Shown here: positions 41,891-53,264 of the stretch, one piece after another | How the letters are laid out: each line of letters starts with the position of its first letter | Numbering within the stretch: the stretch's first letter is position 1 | From: Pararge aegeria | Lineage: Eukaryota; Arthropoda; Insecta; Lepidoptera; Nymphalidae | Assembly (NCBI RefSeq): GCF_905163445.1 | Contig: NC_053201.1 | Coordinates: forward strand, 1,622,001-1,686,000 | Reading direction: 5' to 3' | Length of the DNA: 64,000 nt | Position numbers and translations under genes: made by a program | The notes under the pieces: model-generated | Seen by the model: only the letters and a program-made list of their open reading frames with translations | What the model was told of the DNA's origin: nothing | Databases searched by the model: none

Positions 41891-42113
41891 CAGCCGAGTG
41901 GCGCAGTGGGCAGTGACCCTGCTTTCCGCGTCCAAGGCCGTAGGTTCGATTTCCACAACTGGAAAAATGTTTGTGTGATGAACATGAATGTTTTTCAGTG
42001 CCTGGGTGTTTATTCATAAAAAAATATTCATCATCTCAGTACCCATAACACAAGCTACAGGCTAGATAGCAATGTGCGTACTGTCGTAGCATATTTATTT
42101 ATTAATTATTTAT
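41891..42113 (+). mobile_element. SINE family A
   Basis: GACAGCCGAGTGGCGCAGTG head, GGTTCGATTTCC B box. The body has small deletions (TATCTGTATATTATAAG lost), and TAGCATATTTATTTATTA is the tail. Confidence 0.75.
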
Positions 42114-42549
42114 TTAATCGACTTGGTTTTTAGCATAAAGTTAGTTGGAGGGACGGAGAGTAACATTCTTACTAGGCTACTTTTTATCCAAGAAAAACAA
42201 ACGGTTGATACGGAATTAGTAAAAAACCGTATTTCGAATTATATCCAATGTCTTCTCATCGCCTAAAATCTCCTATCACTAATGCGTTGCGTACAATTTT
42301 CCTCGCCTAGTGCAAATATCCGGCACATTGTTATTTACGGACGCTATTCGCTCCAGGATATTGTCCAAATTTGTCCTCATCTATCTGCTTGCGTCACTTG
42401 AGAAAATACACTCTAAGCTTTGCCTCAGTTTATTTTCTCAATTACTTTTCAGATCGCTTGATAAATGAATGAATGAAAAAACTTTTATTGTAGATAAAAC
42501 AAAAATACAGGAAAATTTTAAATAATTTCACACAATGTATTTGGCGGAA
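42114..42549. other. Intergenic, no gene seen
   Basis: A 3' piece of a CTAG-type repeat relative lies at 42122-42180 (TTTTTAGCATAAAGTTAGTT). The remainder is unassigned, with an ATGAATGAATGAA tract near 42465. Confidence 0.3.
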
Positions 42550-42692
42550 GGTCTACATAATGTTCTCGCAGGTGTGAGGAGCCCACCAATCTGCACTGGG
42601 CCAGCGTGGTGGACTACGGCCTTAAGCCCTTCTCATTGTAGGAGGAGACCCGTGCTCTGTAGTGGGCCGGTAATGGGTTGACGTGATGATGA
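42550..42692 (+). mobile_element. SINE family B, 3' half
   Basis: CATAATGTTCTCGCAGGTGT, GGGCCAGCGTGGTGGACTAC and GGTTGACGTGATGATGACGG. Confidence 0.55.
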
Positions 42693-42834
42693 CGGAAAAA
42701 CATTTATGATTTGTTGCATAGTTAAAAGCCGCCCAATGTAATATTATAAATATATTTACACATTTTAGTATAGTTAGGATCTTCAATGATCTGTACTAAT
42801 TGTATAGTTTAAATATTTTTCTATATTATATAAA

Positions 42835-42993
42835 ACTAGCGGACCCCAGCGCGATCTGTCGGGCTAATTTGTGAATCTAAACCATCCAGAGTGCCACCCA
42901 AACGTATACCAAAAAATTCATTCAAATCGGTCCAGCCGTCTAGGAGGAGTTCAGTGACATACCCACGCACACAAGGAATATATATATAAAGAT
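42835..42993 (+). repeat. ACTAGCGGACCCCAGC repeat, second copy
   Basis: Collinear with 28232-28389 over its whole length: GCGATCTGTCGGGCTAATTT, GTCTAGGAGGAGTTCAGTGA and ATATATATATAAAGATT. Confidence 0.6.
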
Positions 42994-43124
42994 TAAGGCT
43001 TTAAACAAATATGTTGTATCTACGTTAAATTAAATCCGCCATTCTTTTTCATTTACGATCATGAAAATTATTCTCACTGCATTATTTAGAATAGCTGTTA
43101 TTGCACTTTTTATGGGTATTTTTT

Positions 43125-43405
43125 TAATAATCCCTCGGGAACCGATTCCCGGGATAAAATACACCTAAGATACACTTCTTAGGTTGCAAGATTTCGTCAA
43201 GATCGATTTAACTTGAAGCCGTAAAAATGTATCAAAGTTTACTAAATTTCCTGGGAACGTTGTTAGCCTGGTACTTTTCCGGGATAAAAGTATCCTGTGT
43301 CGATCTGAAGGATGCAAGGTGTGCCAAGATCAGTACAGTGGTTGAGCCAAATATAGGAAGCAAACAAGCAAAAAAACGGAGCATTTATAATATTAGTATT
43401 ATACT
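43125..43405 (+). repeat. CTAG-type repeat, start missing
   Basis: GGAACCGATTCCCGGGATAA, AAGATTTCGTCAAGATCGAT and AGCATTTATAATATTAGTAT. Confidence 0.45.
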
Positions 43406-43423
43406 AATAGTATCGGTGATAGC

Positions 43424-43722
43424 CTGATAAGGCTTCCCTTTCGGAGAACCGAGTTCGAGCCCCGACTAGCACCTCTAACTTTTGGGAGCTATCCCAGGTG
43501 CTAGCCGGTGACCCTGCTTTCTGAGTCCAAGGACGTGGGTTCGATTCCCACAACTGGAAAATGTTTTCTGGGTGTTTATATGTATTTTATAAGTATTTAT
43601 GTATATTATTCATAAAAATATGCATTAGTCCTCAGTGCCCACAACACAAGCTACGCTTACTTTGGGGCTAGAAGGCGATGTGTGTATTGTCGTAGTATAT
43701 TTATTTATTATTCATTCAAGAG
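43424..43722 (+). mobile_element. Chimeric SINE: family B head joined to family A body
   Basis: TGATAGCCTGATAAGGCTTC and GAGTTCGAGCCCCGACTAGC (B head) run into GTGACCCTGCTTTCTGAGTC and GGGTTCGATTCCC (A head and body) near 43497. The A tail TATATTTATTTATTATT is intact. Confidence 0.6.
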
Positions 43723-43989
43723 TTTAATGATTTTGAGTTTACTATTGTAGCACTGAACCTGTAACTCAGGGACTCTTACCACTGCTCTACAACGGCTATT
43801 AATAAAGAGAAGATTAAGCTTACACCTAGTAAGACGCAGCCACAATAAATGTTGAACGGGGGATATAATAGCGAGAACAAAAGAAAGCAGTAAATTAGTC
43901 TGGCCTTTGCAGTTATGTTTTATACATACCTACTAGAGATAGTATATGTTAGGAATGCTCTAGGGTCTTGTTTTATGTATTTAAGGAGG

Positions 43990-44620
43990 CTCTTTCTTTG
44001 TAAACTAAATTCTGTTCTCGGTGCTATATGGGTCGAAAAGAAAATTAATGTATGAATACCTCATAGAAATATGGGGAAGTGCATATGATACAAACCTCAA
44101 AATTAATAAAATTTCTCAAAACAAAGTCTTGAAAACCTTGTTCCAACTAGATTATCGTTATCCAGCTAAAGAACTTTATAAAAAAACTAACATACTTTCC
44201 ATTAGCCAGCTGTATAAATACAAAACATGCATACTAGTTAGAAAAATACTTACCGAAGTCATACATACACAAATTACTTTTAAACTAAATCACATCTAAA
44301 TACAAAAAAATAGGCATAAATTAAGATTACCCAAGACTAGAACTAAGTTTGGCAGTAAAACTATACAGGTTGAGGGAGCACTACTATAAATAGTCTACCC
44401 AGAGATTTTTTGCGAGAAATCTTTTAAATCATTCAAAAACAAGTTAAAAAAGCATTGTTTAAATATTTTATAAAAGCGCCACGTTTTGTATTTTTGTGTT
44501 TGTTTTGTTTTTGTATTACACTAAACTAAATATATTACCACTTCTTTATGTTAATTTTTAATTTCTCATTAAGTGAAACTGTTTCTTTTGAGAATAAATG
44601 TCTTTAAACCTAACCTAATA
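43990..44620 (+). mobile_element. LINE (CR1/Jockey-like) RT C-terminal remnant and 3' UTR
   Basis: Frame 44021-44299 reads YEYLIEIWGSAYDTNLKINK, YPAKELYKKTNILSISQLYK, resembling the YGIEIWG...PxKELY...ILxIxQLYKYK segment of the RT thumb. A second frame gives KLRLPKTRTKFGSKTIQVEG, a frameshift later. The 3' UTR with AATTTCTCATTAAGTGAAAC recurs at 48750-49150. Confidence 0.6.
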
Positions 44621-44631
44621 CAACTTTACTC

Positions 44632-44998
44632 ATCATCATCATCATCATCTCAACCAATTGACGTCCACTGCTGGACATAGGTCTTTTGTAGGGAGTTCCA
44701 CAATACACGGTCCTGGGCCGCTTGCCTCCAGGAGCCCCAGCTACTTGCCTGATGTCGTTGGGGGCCGACCTACGTTGCGTTTATCAATGCGGGGTCGCCA
44801 TTCCAGCACTTTAAGACCCCAACGTCCATCGGTTCTCCGAGCTATGTGCCCCGCCCATTGCCACTTAAGCTTCGTGACTCGCTGAGCTATGTCGGTAACT
44901 CTAGTTCTTCTACGGATCTCCTCATTTCTGATTTGATCACTTAGAGATACTCCTAACATAGCTCTCTCCATCGCCCGCTGAGTGACTCTGACTCAGAG
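44632..44998 (-). mobile_element. RTE-like LINE fragment, 3' end
   Basis: The - strand reads MERAMLGVSLSDQIRNEEIR, VTKLKWQWAGHIARRTDGRW, VGRPPTTSG. The simple-repeat end is CATCATCATCATCATCATC on +. It inserted next to the preceding LINE 3' end. Confidence 0.75.
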
Positions 44999-45029
44999 TC
45001 AACTTTACTGTACAGTCTTAATACAGTCT

Positions 45030-45345
45030 ATTGGTAGAGGAGCTTTTTGACATCGCTCGTCCGGGGAAGTACTTCTTCTTAGTCGTTTCAGTCTTAACAG
45101 ACTGGTCGTGGTCGTCATCTGGGTGTTGTGGCTCGCTTGACAATACTTCGCCACTCTTCTCAAACGGTTGCCTTTCTTGCGCATTCATGTAGAGGAGCCT
45201 CGATTGTAGCCTTCACTTGGTCCGTCCATCTCATCGGTGATCTTCCGCGTGCTCTGGTACCTTCTACTTTACCTTGAACCACAAGTCGCTCAATGGACAC
45301 GTCATTACGCCTGGACACGTGACCGAAGAAACTAAGAATTCGCAC
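45030..45345 (-). mobile_element. LINE RT C-terminal fragment of a third type
   Basis: The - strand reads FFGHVSRRNDVSIERLVVQG, KVEGTRARGRSPMRWTDQVK and APLHECARKATV before a stop. This GHVSRR...GRSPMRWTD tail is related to but distinct from the RTE copies. It is followed upstream by a TGCCTGTAATTACACTGGC-like repeat (45380-45480, reverse). Confidence 0.65.
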
Positions 45346-45601
45346 TTGAACTGCAAAAGAAAGGCGCTGTTTGATGCTGATGGGGAAGTGCTATCGCCAT
45401 CCATATTTCTGCTGCAAAAGAGCATTGTTTTGTTCCGGTCTGAAGGGCGTGGTTGCCAGTGTAATTACAGGCACTTGAGCCTCAAATTAATGGACACAGA
45501 CGCCAAACGTTTTTGTGGGAAATATAAAAAAATATATCATTTACAATTTATATCAACAAAACTATTGTTTCTCCAAAAATAAGATATTCTTTGCATATCA
45601 G

Positions 45602-45736
45602 GGTAAAATTAGTTCATCCCTATTGTCAGGTGCAGGGTTAGTCATTATTATTTGGGCAACTATTGGTTATGTGGTAGGGAGTCCACTTGCTTGTTTCAAC
45701 AAAAATATTACTATGAATATAAAAATAGAATGGAAG
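45602..45736 (+). CDS. Orphan candidate exon, SLC5-like transmembrane segment
   Basis: It is bounded by a good acceptor (ATTCTTTGCATATCAG) and a possible donor (GAA/GTAAAA). The frame encodes GKISSSLLSGAGLVIIIWAT, IGYVVGSPLACFNKNITMNI, KIEW. The pattern Gly-rich helix, W, IG, P and later charged loop resembles late transmembrane helices of insect sodium-coupled monocarboxylate transporters (SLC5). That resemblance is by eye only. No companion exons found; it may be a stray exon, a pseudogene piece or chance. Confidence 0.25.
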
Positions 45737-45739
45737 TAA

Positions 45740-46237
45740 AAGCTTACAAATTCCTGGAGTTCTTCGTCAAATTTGCATGGGATATTACCTAAGGGGTGCC
45801 GGCTCGAGTTCATAAAGATGAACGCTATTAGGGGTAGCCTAATTATACGCTTCATATTTCCAACTGTTTTCGCCAAAATAACTCGTATTGTTGTAACTTT
45901 AAACGTACTATTATTTTTTATGTACAGCTTCTTATTTCATAAATTCTTTATTCATTTACATTTTTTTTAAAGTACCGCAGACTCATTATATACCTAGGTG
46001 GTCACCTGTAGTGACAACTAATGTATATGATGTGTATGTGATACTTTAAGAAAAAATTCTTAAAGTATCACATACACAAAACTACTTTTAAAATAAATTT
46101 AAAAAAAAACTGAGATATTTAGTGATAGTGGCCGGTTTATTTTCAAAATTCGAACAATTACTTATTACCTTATTTTTTTTATTTCTCTACAAGTTAGTCC
46201 TGTACCTACTGTGCCGCCTCACCCGTTACCAGTAGGG
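45740..46237. other. Intergenic with a 22-bp perfect palindrome
   Basis: TGTGTATGTGATACTTTAAG with AA (46031-46052) is the exact reverse complement of 46057-46078 across AAAA. Otherwise unassigned. Confidence 0.45.
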
Positions 46238-46452
46238 CTAGCACGGGCTGGAGAAATAAATTATATCCCCCGATTTTATCCACCTAATTAAAAACGGGAA
46301 CATGGAATAGGACAAGTCTACCCCCGTTTATTATTAGACATATACTAGTGGATATTATTTCCACTTGTTCGCCAATGCTCTGAGAGTTGATAAAGCTGTG
46401 GTAGACGATAAATTTGTATCCTTTCCCCGGGGAGATCTCCTGCCCGTGTTAG
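46238..46452. mobile_element. MITE with CTARCACGGGC termini
   Basis: The left CTAGCACGGGCTGGAGA and the reverse of the right end, CTAACACGGGCAGGAGA, are inverted repeats. 215 bases, no ORF; target duplication not resolved. Confidence 0.5.
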
Positions 46453-46489
46453 CAGTGCTGGGGTTAAGTGACGATATAATTTACGATGA

Positions 46490-46655
46490 TAGCGGGTTGT
46501 CCTGTTAGTCGTATGGCCATACACCTAATAGGTTTCTACGCGGTTATCGTACGGAACCGACAAAGACGGTAAGGCCATAACGCTATAGCCTCCTGCTGGA
46601 ATGATTAAAAATTAGAAATTTCCAAATTACCTCTGCTTGGGATCGACTTATACGG
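46490..46655 (-). mobile_element. SINE family C
   Basis: A reverse partial copy: ATACACCTAATAGGTTTCTA, GTACGGAACCGAC and a B-box-like TGGGATCGAC near the end. Confidence 0.4.
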
Positions 46656-46689
46656 ATGGACGGGAGTTATAAGGATATAAGACCACATT

Positions 46690-46930
46690 ACCCACATGTT
46701 ACACTAATGTTAGTGATGGTGATACTCGAAACTGCGTTCGTTAACTTAAAACTAAAGCTAGGAGGGTTCCAAACGCGCCCTGGTTTAAGAAGAGCCCACA
46801 ACAAACTTAGCTTAAAGGTTTTTTTTTGTTATCACCATCTCACAGTCCAGTTAATGTTGAGCTATGAAGTAGGAGTAATTCATACCCAAGCATTTTTATC
46901 ATACATGTCATCTTTAAGATTATAATCGGT
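46690..46930 (+). repeat. GGGTTCCAAACGCGYCCTGG repeat, second copy
   Basis: Collinear with 540-815: GGAGGGTTCCAAACGCGCCC, TTGTTATCACCATCTCACAG, TTCATACCCAAGCATTTTTA. Confidence 0.55.
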
Positions 46931-47514
46931 AGTATAGTTCGGTGGGTGAAATAAAAAAAAATACACTTCAGTTGTGTTTATTTATGTAGCAAGAAGAAAT
47001 GTCGCCTTGCTAGCATATTAGCACACGCTGTTAATTGTAAAGCCATTTTTTTCTTGACGGTCTTAAAATAAAAACTATCTTTTCGTTACTAAAACGTAAC
47101 GTAACGTAGTGTAAAGTTTATTTCAAAAATAACACTTACATAAAAAAAAACTCTTTTTATTTTCGCTTTTAATTTTAATCGCACTTGTTTTTCTCATATA
47201 CAAAAACCGTACTACAAAAAGTAATCAAAAGTTTGTTTTCATTATAATACAAGTGAGAAAAAGTGGAGTGTAAGCCATTGTCTGTGTCTATAAATAGATA
47301 AGTGAATAAAGCTCTGTACTATTCGATGAATCAGTTCCACCATTTTATTTGCACTATACTTAGTAAACATTAAAAAGAGAATCAAAACAAATCGCATTCA
47401 AATCCACACGACTGAATGAGTAGGGCCTCCAACTATTATTATTTGCTGAGGATTGGCTTGATTGATACCGCTTTGTTATTTTAATAATTGTTTCGTAATT
47501 ATTTAACCAAACCA
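46931..47514. other. AT-rich intergenic, no gene seen
   Basis: ACGTAACGTAACGTAGTG near 47095 is a short tandem of ACGTA. No exon or element recognised. Confidence 0.3.
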
Positions 47515-47650
47515 TCAATCAAAAATACTTTATTGCACACAAGAAAAAAAAAAATAAAAGATAACAAAGGTACAAGTCAATTAAATTTGTGTAACAAAGG
47601 CGGCTTTATCACTTATAGTGATATCTTCCAGGCAACCATTATGAGGAATT
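47515..47650 (-). mobile_element. LINE 3' tail
   Basis: The reverse of the LINE UTR: ATACTTTATTGCACACAAG (polyadenylation end), AAGGCGGCTTTATCACTTAT, CTTCCAGGCAACCAT. Confidence 0.6.
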
Positions 47651-48071
47651 GGCTCACACATGAATCCTTATAGCGGTGCGCAAAACTCTAAGAATATACA
47701 TACATATTAATAATTACAAAAACATTTCATATATAAAATAAAACAAAAACTACATGGTAAAATAAATAATACTAAAACGGTACAGAAAGTAAATCTAATT
47801 ATATTTTGGAATAATATGAAAAAAATGCTATTTATGATTACTTTTGATCTATATAATTTTGTTAAGGCAACTAAACAATCGCAAAAAATATAAAGATCAA
47901 CCACGTAGAATTTTAAATCGCCATTAAGTTTGCAACGTTCTGAGATCGAATCCGGTCATGTTAAGCTCAAAGCTGCCATTAAAGCTATACTTAATATTAT
48001 TAATGCTAGTTTAATTATTACTAAATATATTTATACTGGTATGTGTACATATTATACATGTACCAGTTACC

Positions 48072-48262
48072 TATTCTATATAAATATACTACGACAATAC
48101 ACACATCGCCATCTAGCCCCAAAGTAAGCGAAGCTTGTGTTATGGGTACTAAGATGACTGATCAATATTTTTATGAATTATATATACTTAGAATATACAT
48201 ATAAACACCCAGACACTGACCCATACACCCAGTCGCTGCAAACTGCGCCAGTCGGCCGTCAA
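48072..48262 (-). mobile_element. SINE family A with head deletion
   Basis: It runs from AATATACTACGACAATACAC to AACTGCGCCAGTCGGCCGTC. About 55 bases across the B box are missing. Confidence 0.7.
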
Positions 48263-48749
48263 ATATGTTGCCTGGAAAATATCGCGTATGTAACTATAAG
48301 GCTGCTAAATTCGGTACACTGTGCTATGATTAATTTTCTGTTGTATGTATTTTATGATCTACAATAAAATAGTTTTCATTCATTCATTTAACATGATGCT
48401 TAACACCTACGCTTCAGGTCGATGGACACAGGACGACACTTTGGTGACAAGCCCTGAGAGGGGTTGCTCTTTATAAAGGCGATAGTTATCCAACTACAAC
48501 CGGTGGGATTATGTGCACGATACACCATCAATTATCACCAGATCAATCCGCAGCCTGATAACGTATCACACAACAAATACAAAAGTGACGTTTGACAGCA
48601 AAGATTTCAACATTTACGCCTATCGCAAGCCTGTCGTGAGATACGTAACCCACCCTGCCGTACTTGGCCTGCGTGGTGGACCAGACTATTAATATTCTTC
48701 ATTTACAGACATTACATTTATTTATAAAAAATCAAATTGAAAAATTGAA

Positions 48750-49150
48750 AACAGAAATCTTTTAAATAATTTAAATATAAGCTAAAAAAGCGTTGTTTAC
48801 ATCTTTATATATATATTTCTTGTGTGCGTGTGTATGTCACTGAACTCCTCCTAAACGGCTGGACCGATTTCAGTGAATTTTTTGGTATGATTTTGGGTGG
48901 CACCCTGGATGGTTTAGATGCACAAATCAGCCCGACAGGTGGCGCTGGGGTCCGCTAGTTTCTTATAAATCCACCACCTTTTATTTCATTTTACTACTAA
49001 AAGCTGTTATATTAGTTTAAGCTGCTAGTATTTTATCACACTAACTGGATAATATATTAACACTTCTTTATATTTTTTATTATTTTTATTATCTTAATTT
49101 CTCATTAAGTGATACTGTTTCTTGAGTATACATGTCTTTAAACCTAAAAT
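48750..49150 (+). mobile_element. LINE 3' UTR carrying an inserted repeat
   Basis: AAAAAGCGTTGTTTAC before the insert, and TTAACACTTCTTTATA with AATTTCTCATTAAGTGATAC and GTCTTTAAACCTAA after it, match the UTR at 44440-44615. The insert 48802-48958 is the reverse ACTAGCGGACCCCAGC repeat. Confidence 0.6.
48802..48958 (-). repeat. ACTAGCGGACCCCAGC repeat, inserted copy
   Basis: It reads TTTATATATATATTTCTTGT, then GAACTCCTCCTAAACGGCTG and CTGGGGTCCGCTAG on +. Short TCTTTATA/TCTTATA words at the borders may be the target duplication. Confidence 0.6.
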
Positions 49151-49424
49151 AATTTAAAATTGCAATATGAAATGCCTATAAGCTATATCAGTATGCTATT
49201 TGGCATACCTTTGGCTTAAAAAATTATCACTTATCTATGTAATTGTATTATGTAAGTTTATAATAGCATAAATATATATCATATATATCTATTATAGTAT
49301 ATATAAATTTATATCGGTATTTGTGCAGTTAATATGTAAATGTAGTATGTATGTTCATGTAAGTTTATTTTATTTTTTTGTAACATACTTTATGCACCAT
49401 CCACTTTCCACTTTTTTATACGCT

Positions 49425-49556
49425 CAGGTTGCCTTTAAAATATCACTTTTAGTGATAAGGCCGCCTTTGCACCCTAGCACTAAGTACTATTCCTTGTATT
49501 TTTCCTATTGTGTTGTGTTGCAATAAAGTTTTTCTATTCTATTCTATTCTATTCTA
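49425..49556 (+). mobile_element. LINE 3' tail ending in (TTCTA)n
   Basis: GGTTGCCTTTAAAATATCAC, TTTTAGTGATAAGGCCGCCT, TTGCAATAAAGTTTTT, then TATTC repeats (49530-49556) in place of poly-A. Confidence 0.6.
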
Positions 49557-50087
49557 CCTTCCATTTACAGAGCACTGAGAGCCCTTTTTATTTTGAGAAG
49601 CGACCCGTGCTCAGTAAATAAAACACTGTCCTGGTTTGTAACAGTCTTCGATGGTGCGACTACAGCACTATATTCAGCCAGTACCCAGTAGTTATATCGG
49701 GCCGGGACTCGGGTGTCGCACGGACCGACGCGCGACGGTAATTTGTAACAATTACAGTTGTACAGGTGTCTGTTTACATGCTACGGGCACGTGAGACTTT
49801 ATATTACAACTTTCCCGGGGTGCACCTTCGCCGTGTGCTTAGGTACGAACTAATAAAAGATCCAATTTAGTTAGGGGCATTCGTGGGAGGGAAATGCTAT
49901 ACAATACCTTTCAACACCTTCCTTTGATAGTTTGGTTAGGAATTCTACATATCGTGGGAAGGACCAAGTTCGATTGAGTGCATTTGCAAAAATTACACGA
50001 ATAACTTATAGATGCAGCCTGGGTATTATACTATTAAAGGATTAAAGGAGGCTGATAAGTAAGCAATGGAATTTAATTTTTAACCAA
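49557..50087. other. Intergenic with a CpG-rich patch
   Basis: About 49690-49745 contains CGGGCCGGGACTCGGGTGTC and GACCGACGCGCGACGG. No promoter, exon or repeat assignment. Confidence 0.3.
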
Positions 50088-50390
50088 GGTGGCGCATCGG
50101 TGAGCGCCGTGAATTCAAGTAGGAGGTCACATGTTCGATTCCCGACAGGAGCAATTTGGGAATAAATAATTTCTGAATTTACTCTGGTCTGGTCTGGCTT
50201 TGGCCGTGGGTAGCTACGACCCTACCGAGAAGGACGTTCCGCTACGCGATTAAGTGTTCCGGTGTTATGTCGCGTACAAACCGATTAGGGGTATGGTTAC
50301 CATACTCCCAAACAGGTTAGCCTGCTATAATCTTAGACAACTTCTTACTACCAGGTGAGATTGCAGTCTACGGCTAACTAGTAGTAGACC
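50088..50390 (+). mobile_element. SINE family C
   Basis: AAGGTGGCGCATCGGTGAGC head, GTTCGATTCCCG B box, TTTACTCTGGTCTGGTCTGG body, ACCAGGTGAGATTGCAGTCT tail. Confidence 0.65.
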
Positions 50391-53264
50391 AAAAAAATAA
50401 TTGTATTCTTATTTTTTTTTTTTTTTTTGCATGTCTTTACGCGGCGTAAAACTTTCCCTGCAAACTTTAAAATAACGTAACGTAACGTTACAAGATACGT
50501 AAAGCTAAAAGACGCCATTTTTTATTTATTTAAATGCTAATCAGTTTAGTTATTTCGGCCCTTTCACCGGAGGGCTGGCAGTAATTGCGACCTAACTTGT
50601 GATATGAAGGGATTTACATATCAAACGTTTTTTTATTCTGCCAACAATTTAACTTGGAAGCTTTCTTAAACGCCCTACTTATTTTTTTGGGACTTAATAA
50701 GGAAAAATGTACATCGTTCCTTAAGGGCCTATCTTTGAAGCAAAGTTTGAATAGGATTAGCTTTATCGTTTTCGTGTAGAAAGAGAGCGATAATGCAAAT
50801 AGGCTCTAATACAAATAAAAATAAAAGCAATTGATCATTTTGATTATGTATTTCAACATCTTTATTACGGAATATGAGAAAACATACACACGAAATACTT
50901 TATTGCATGCAAAAGTTGCCCTTATCACTTAAACAGATTTCTTCCAGGCTATCCAAATTAATGAACTATGGCAATGAGAGTCGGGGAAACGCAATTAAAT
51001 ACAAATATTTACACTCTAAGTATTAATATTCTTTAGATAAGAAGTAATGAAAAAATGAATAAAAATGTTTCATAGCGAAAGATATATTATATTATCATGA
51101 TTATCTACAAAATATAAACGCGCTCTACAAAAAAATTAAAGCGCAAATCAGTGTTCGATCTAATAGAAAAAATATATAAGTAAATATTACTAAGACTAAT
51201 AAATCTAATAATTTACAGGATACAATACATCACAACTGTTGCTATTTCGGTGTTGTCTGCCGGAACAGTTGGTTTAACGTAAACGTGAAAGAACAACTGC
51301 TAGACACGACCATCATATAGTTATTACTAAATCAAAGTCGTTATCCAATGACAGTTTCACTTTATTGTTTAACAAGTCATACAAATGGCTTAGAAAGGCC
51401 CTTAACTGTACGTAGTTAACCTGAGCACGTAATTTTAAAGGTTAATTTTGTTTGTCCTTAGATGTACGATATCGCTTGCTTTAAATATTTAGATAGACAT
51501 TTATGGAAGGGCGAAAATGCGAATTCCTATTTATACCTTTTATCTGATGTTCTTTAACACAAAAATATCTTTATTCATAGAGTAAAACATCTTAAAAAAG
51601 GATTCTCGTGTGCAGTGCAATGGCCGCGTTGGCCAAATGATTAGTATTTTCAACTACAGTTGGACCTCTGTCCACGAGCACTCACACCCGCTTGGACGAA
51701 GTTCTTACTATTTAGAGCATCACCATAGCTCCTGTATTACTATTAAAAACAACAGAGTCTACCTACACAAATCCATTTTTAATATTATAAATGCGAAAGT
51801 ATTGTTTGTCCTTTCATCACGCCCCAGTCAACCCGATTTTTGGCATAGAGCTAGTTGCAAGTACGGAGAGTAATCTGTAATAAACGCGGACGAAGGACGC
51901 GTGCAACAGGTATAACATCAGAAGAGTCTTTAACTTAAGCTTTGTTAAATCTTTGCAATATTTGACAGTGTTTATGCTGAATAAACGATAAGTTTGATAA
52001 GTTTATTAAATGTACGAGTAAGTTGTCGAACATTTTTATCGATATCTACCTGCGGTTACGAGACGCTATAACGCTCCCTAAACACAATGGATTTATTATT
52101 TCTATTTGGGTAAATAAATGGATGCGAGTGATTTATTGCCCGACAACCCAGTACATAACACACTAAATTTTGGATATAAATTAAAACTCAGTTTCCCTGT
52201 TCTGAATGTGAATTCATAATGCACTCTGCATCATCATCGTCCCAATATTATTCCCTACCAGAAAATATCAGTACAATTTATACGGGTATCTATTTATTTC
52301 AAACTACCCTGCGGCATCGCTATCGCTTTAACACTCATTTTTAACTCTCCGTATTAGTTGAACCTACTTAAGTATCTGAACTAACTAACTTTGCGCATGA
52401 AGCAGTTTTAATCTCAACTGCGGGATGCTAATCCACGCTAAAGAAAAAAACTCCTATTACTTCTCGCGCTTTTAAGTTCTTGTTTACAGGAGGTGTTAGC
52501 GGACTTAAACTGCGTTTTATAATCTTGTACATCAAGTGTAAAACAGAATCAGACGGCAAAAAAAAGCGTGTGCGTGTAAACTTTTACTATTATTTATTGA
52601 TGAAAGAGTTAAATGTTTCTGGGACTCCGCCATTTCATTTTATATTCACTATTTCATTAATTGTTTTATAAATATAACCTAAAATAAACTATACTACTAT
52701 TTCATTTTATATTCTATTTTAAATTCATTTTAAATAGAATACATTTACATTTTATAAATAATTTCATTTGTTAAATAGAATAATTGAGGGTAGAAAATTG
52801 AAGATTAGATCAGCACATGTTAATATAACAAATATTGTCATTGAATATTATAAAAATTCGCAATCCTCAGAAAATTAACAATTTATTTATTACAAAATTA
52901 ATAAACAAACAAGTATATTTAGAGACTTAAAAAAACTTTGCAATTTAAACTTTTTTTTTTAAACTGTAGAATTTTTATTCACTTTGCAATTTACAACTGA
53001 TCCGTTTGGAAATATTGGAAATAAATAATCCTAATAGATCATAATCATTATTTGCCACTAGCTGGCGTATAAGTCAAGGAGCGTGGAGTATATGACATAT
53101 ACTTACGACCAATCCAAATTATTATTTTTAAATAGAGGAAACAAGACAGACGTCTGACGTAAGCGTTACTTCCGTCAGAAAAAAATCTGAGTTACTCCCT
53201 AGTCGCTCCTTAAGAAGTTTAACTTCAAAAATATAAATTTTTGTGATACCATCATCATCAATTA
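50391..53264. other. Intergenic, mostly unassigned
   Basis: A reversed LINE tail lies at 50880-50955 (ACTTTATTGCATGC, CTTCCAGGCTATCC). A CTAG-type repeat relative is at 51775-51890 (ATAAATGCGAAAGTATTGTT). At 52480-52670 a 63-codon open stretch follows a good acceptor (CTTGTTTACAG) but resembles nothing known. No gene is claimed. Confidence 0.35.
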
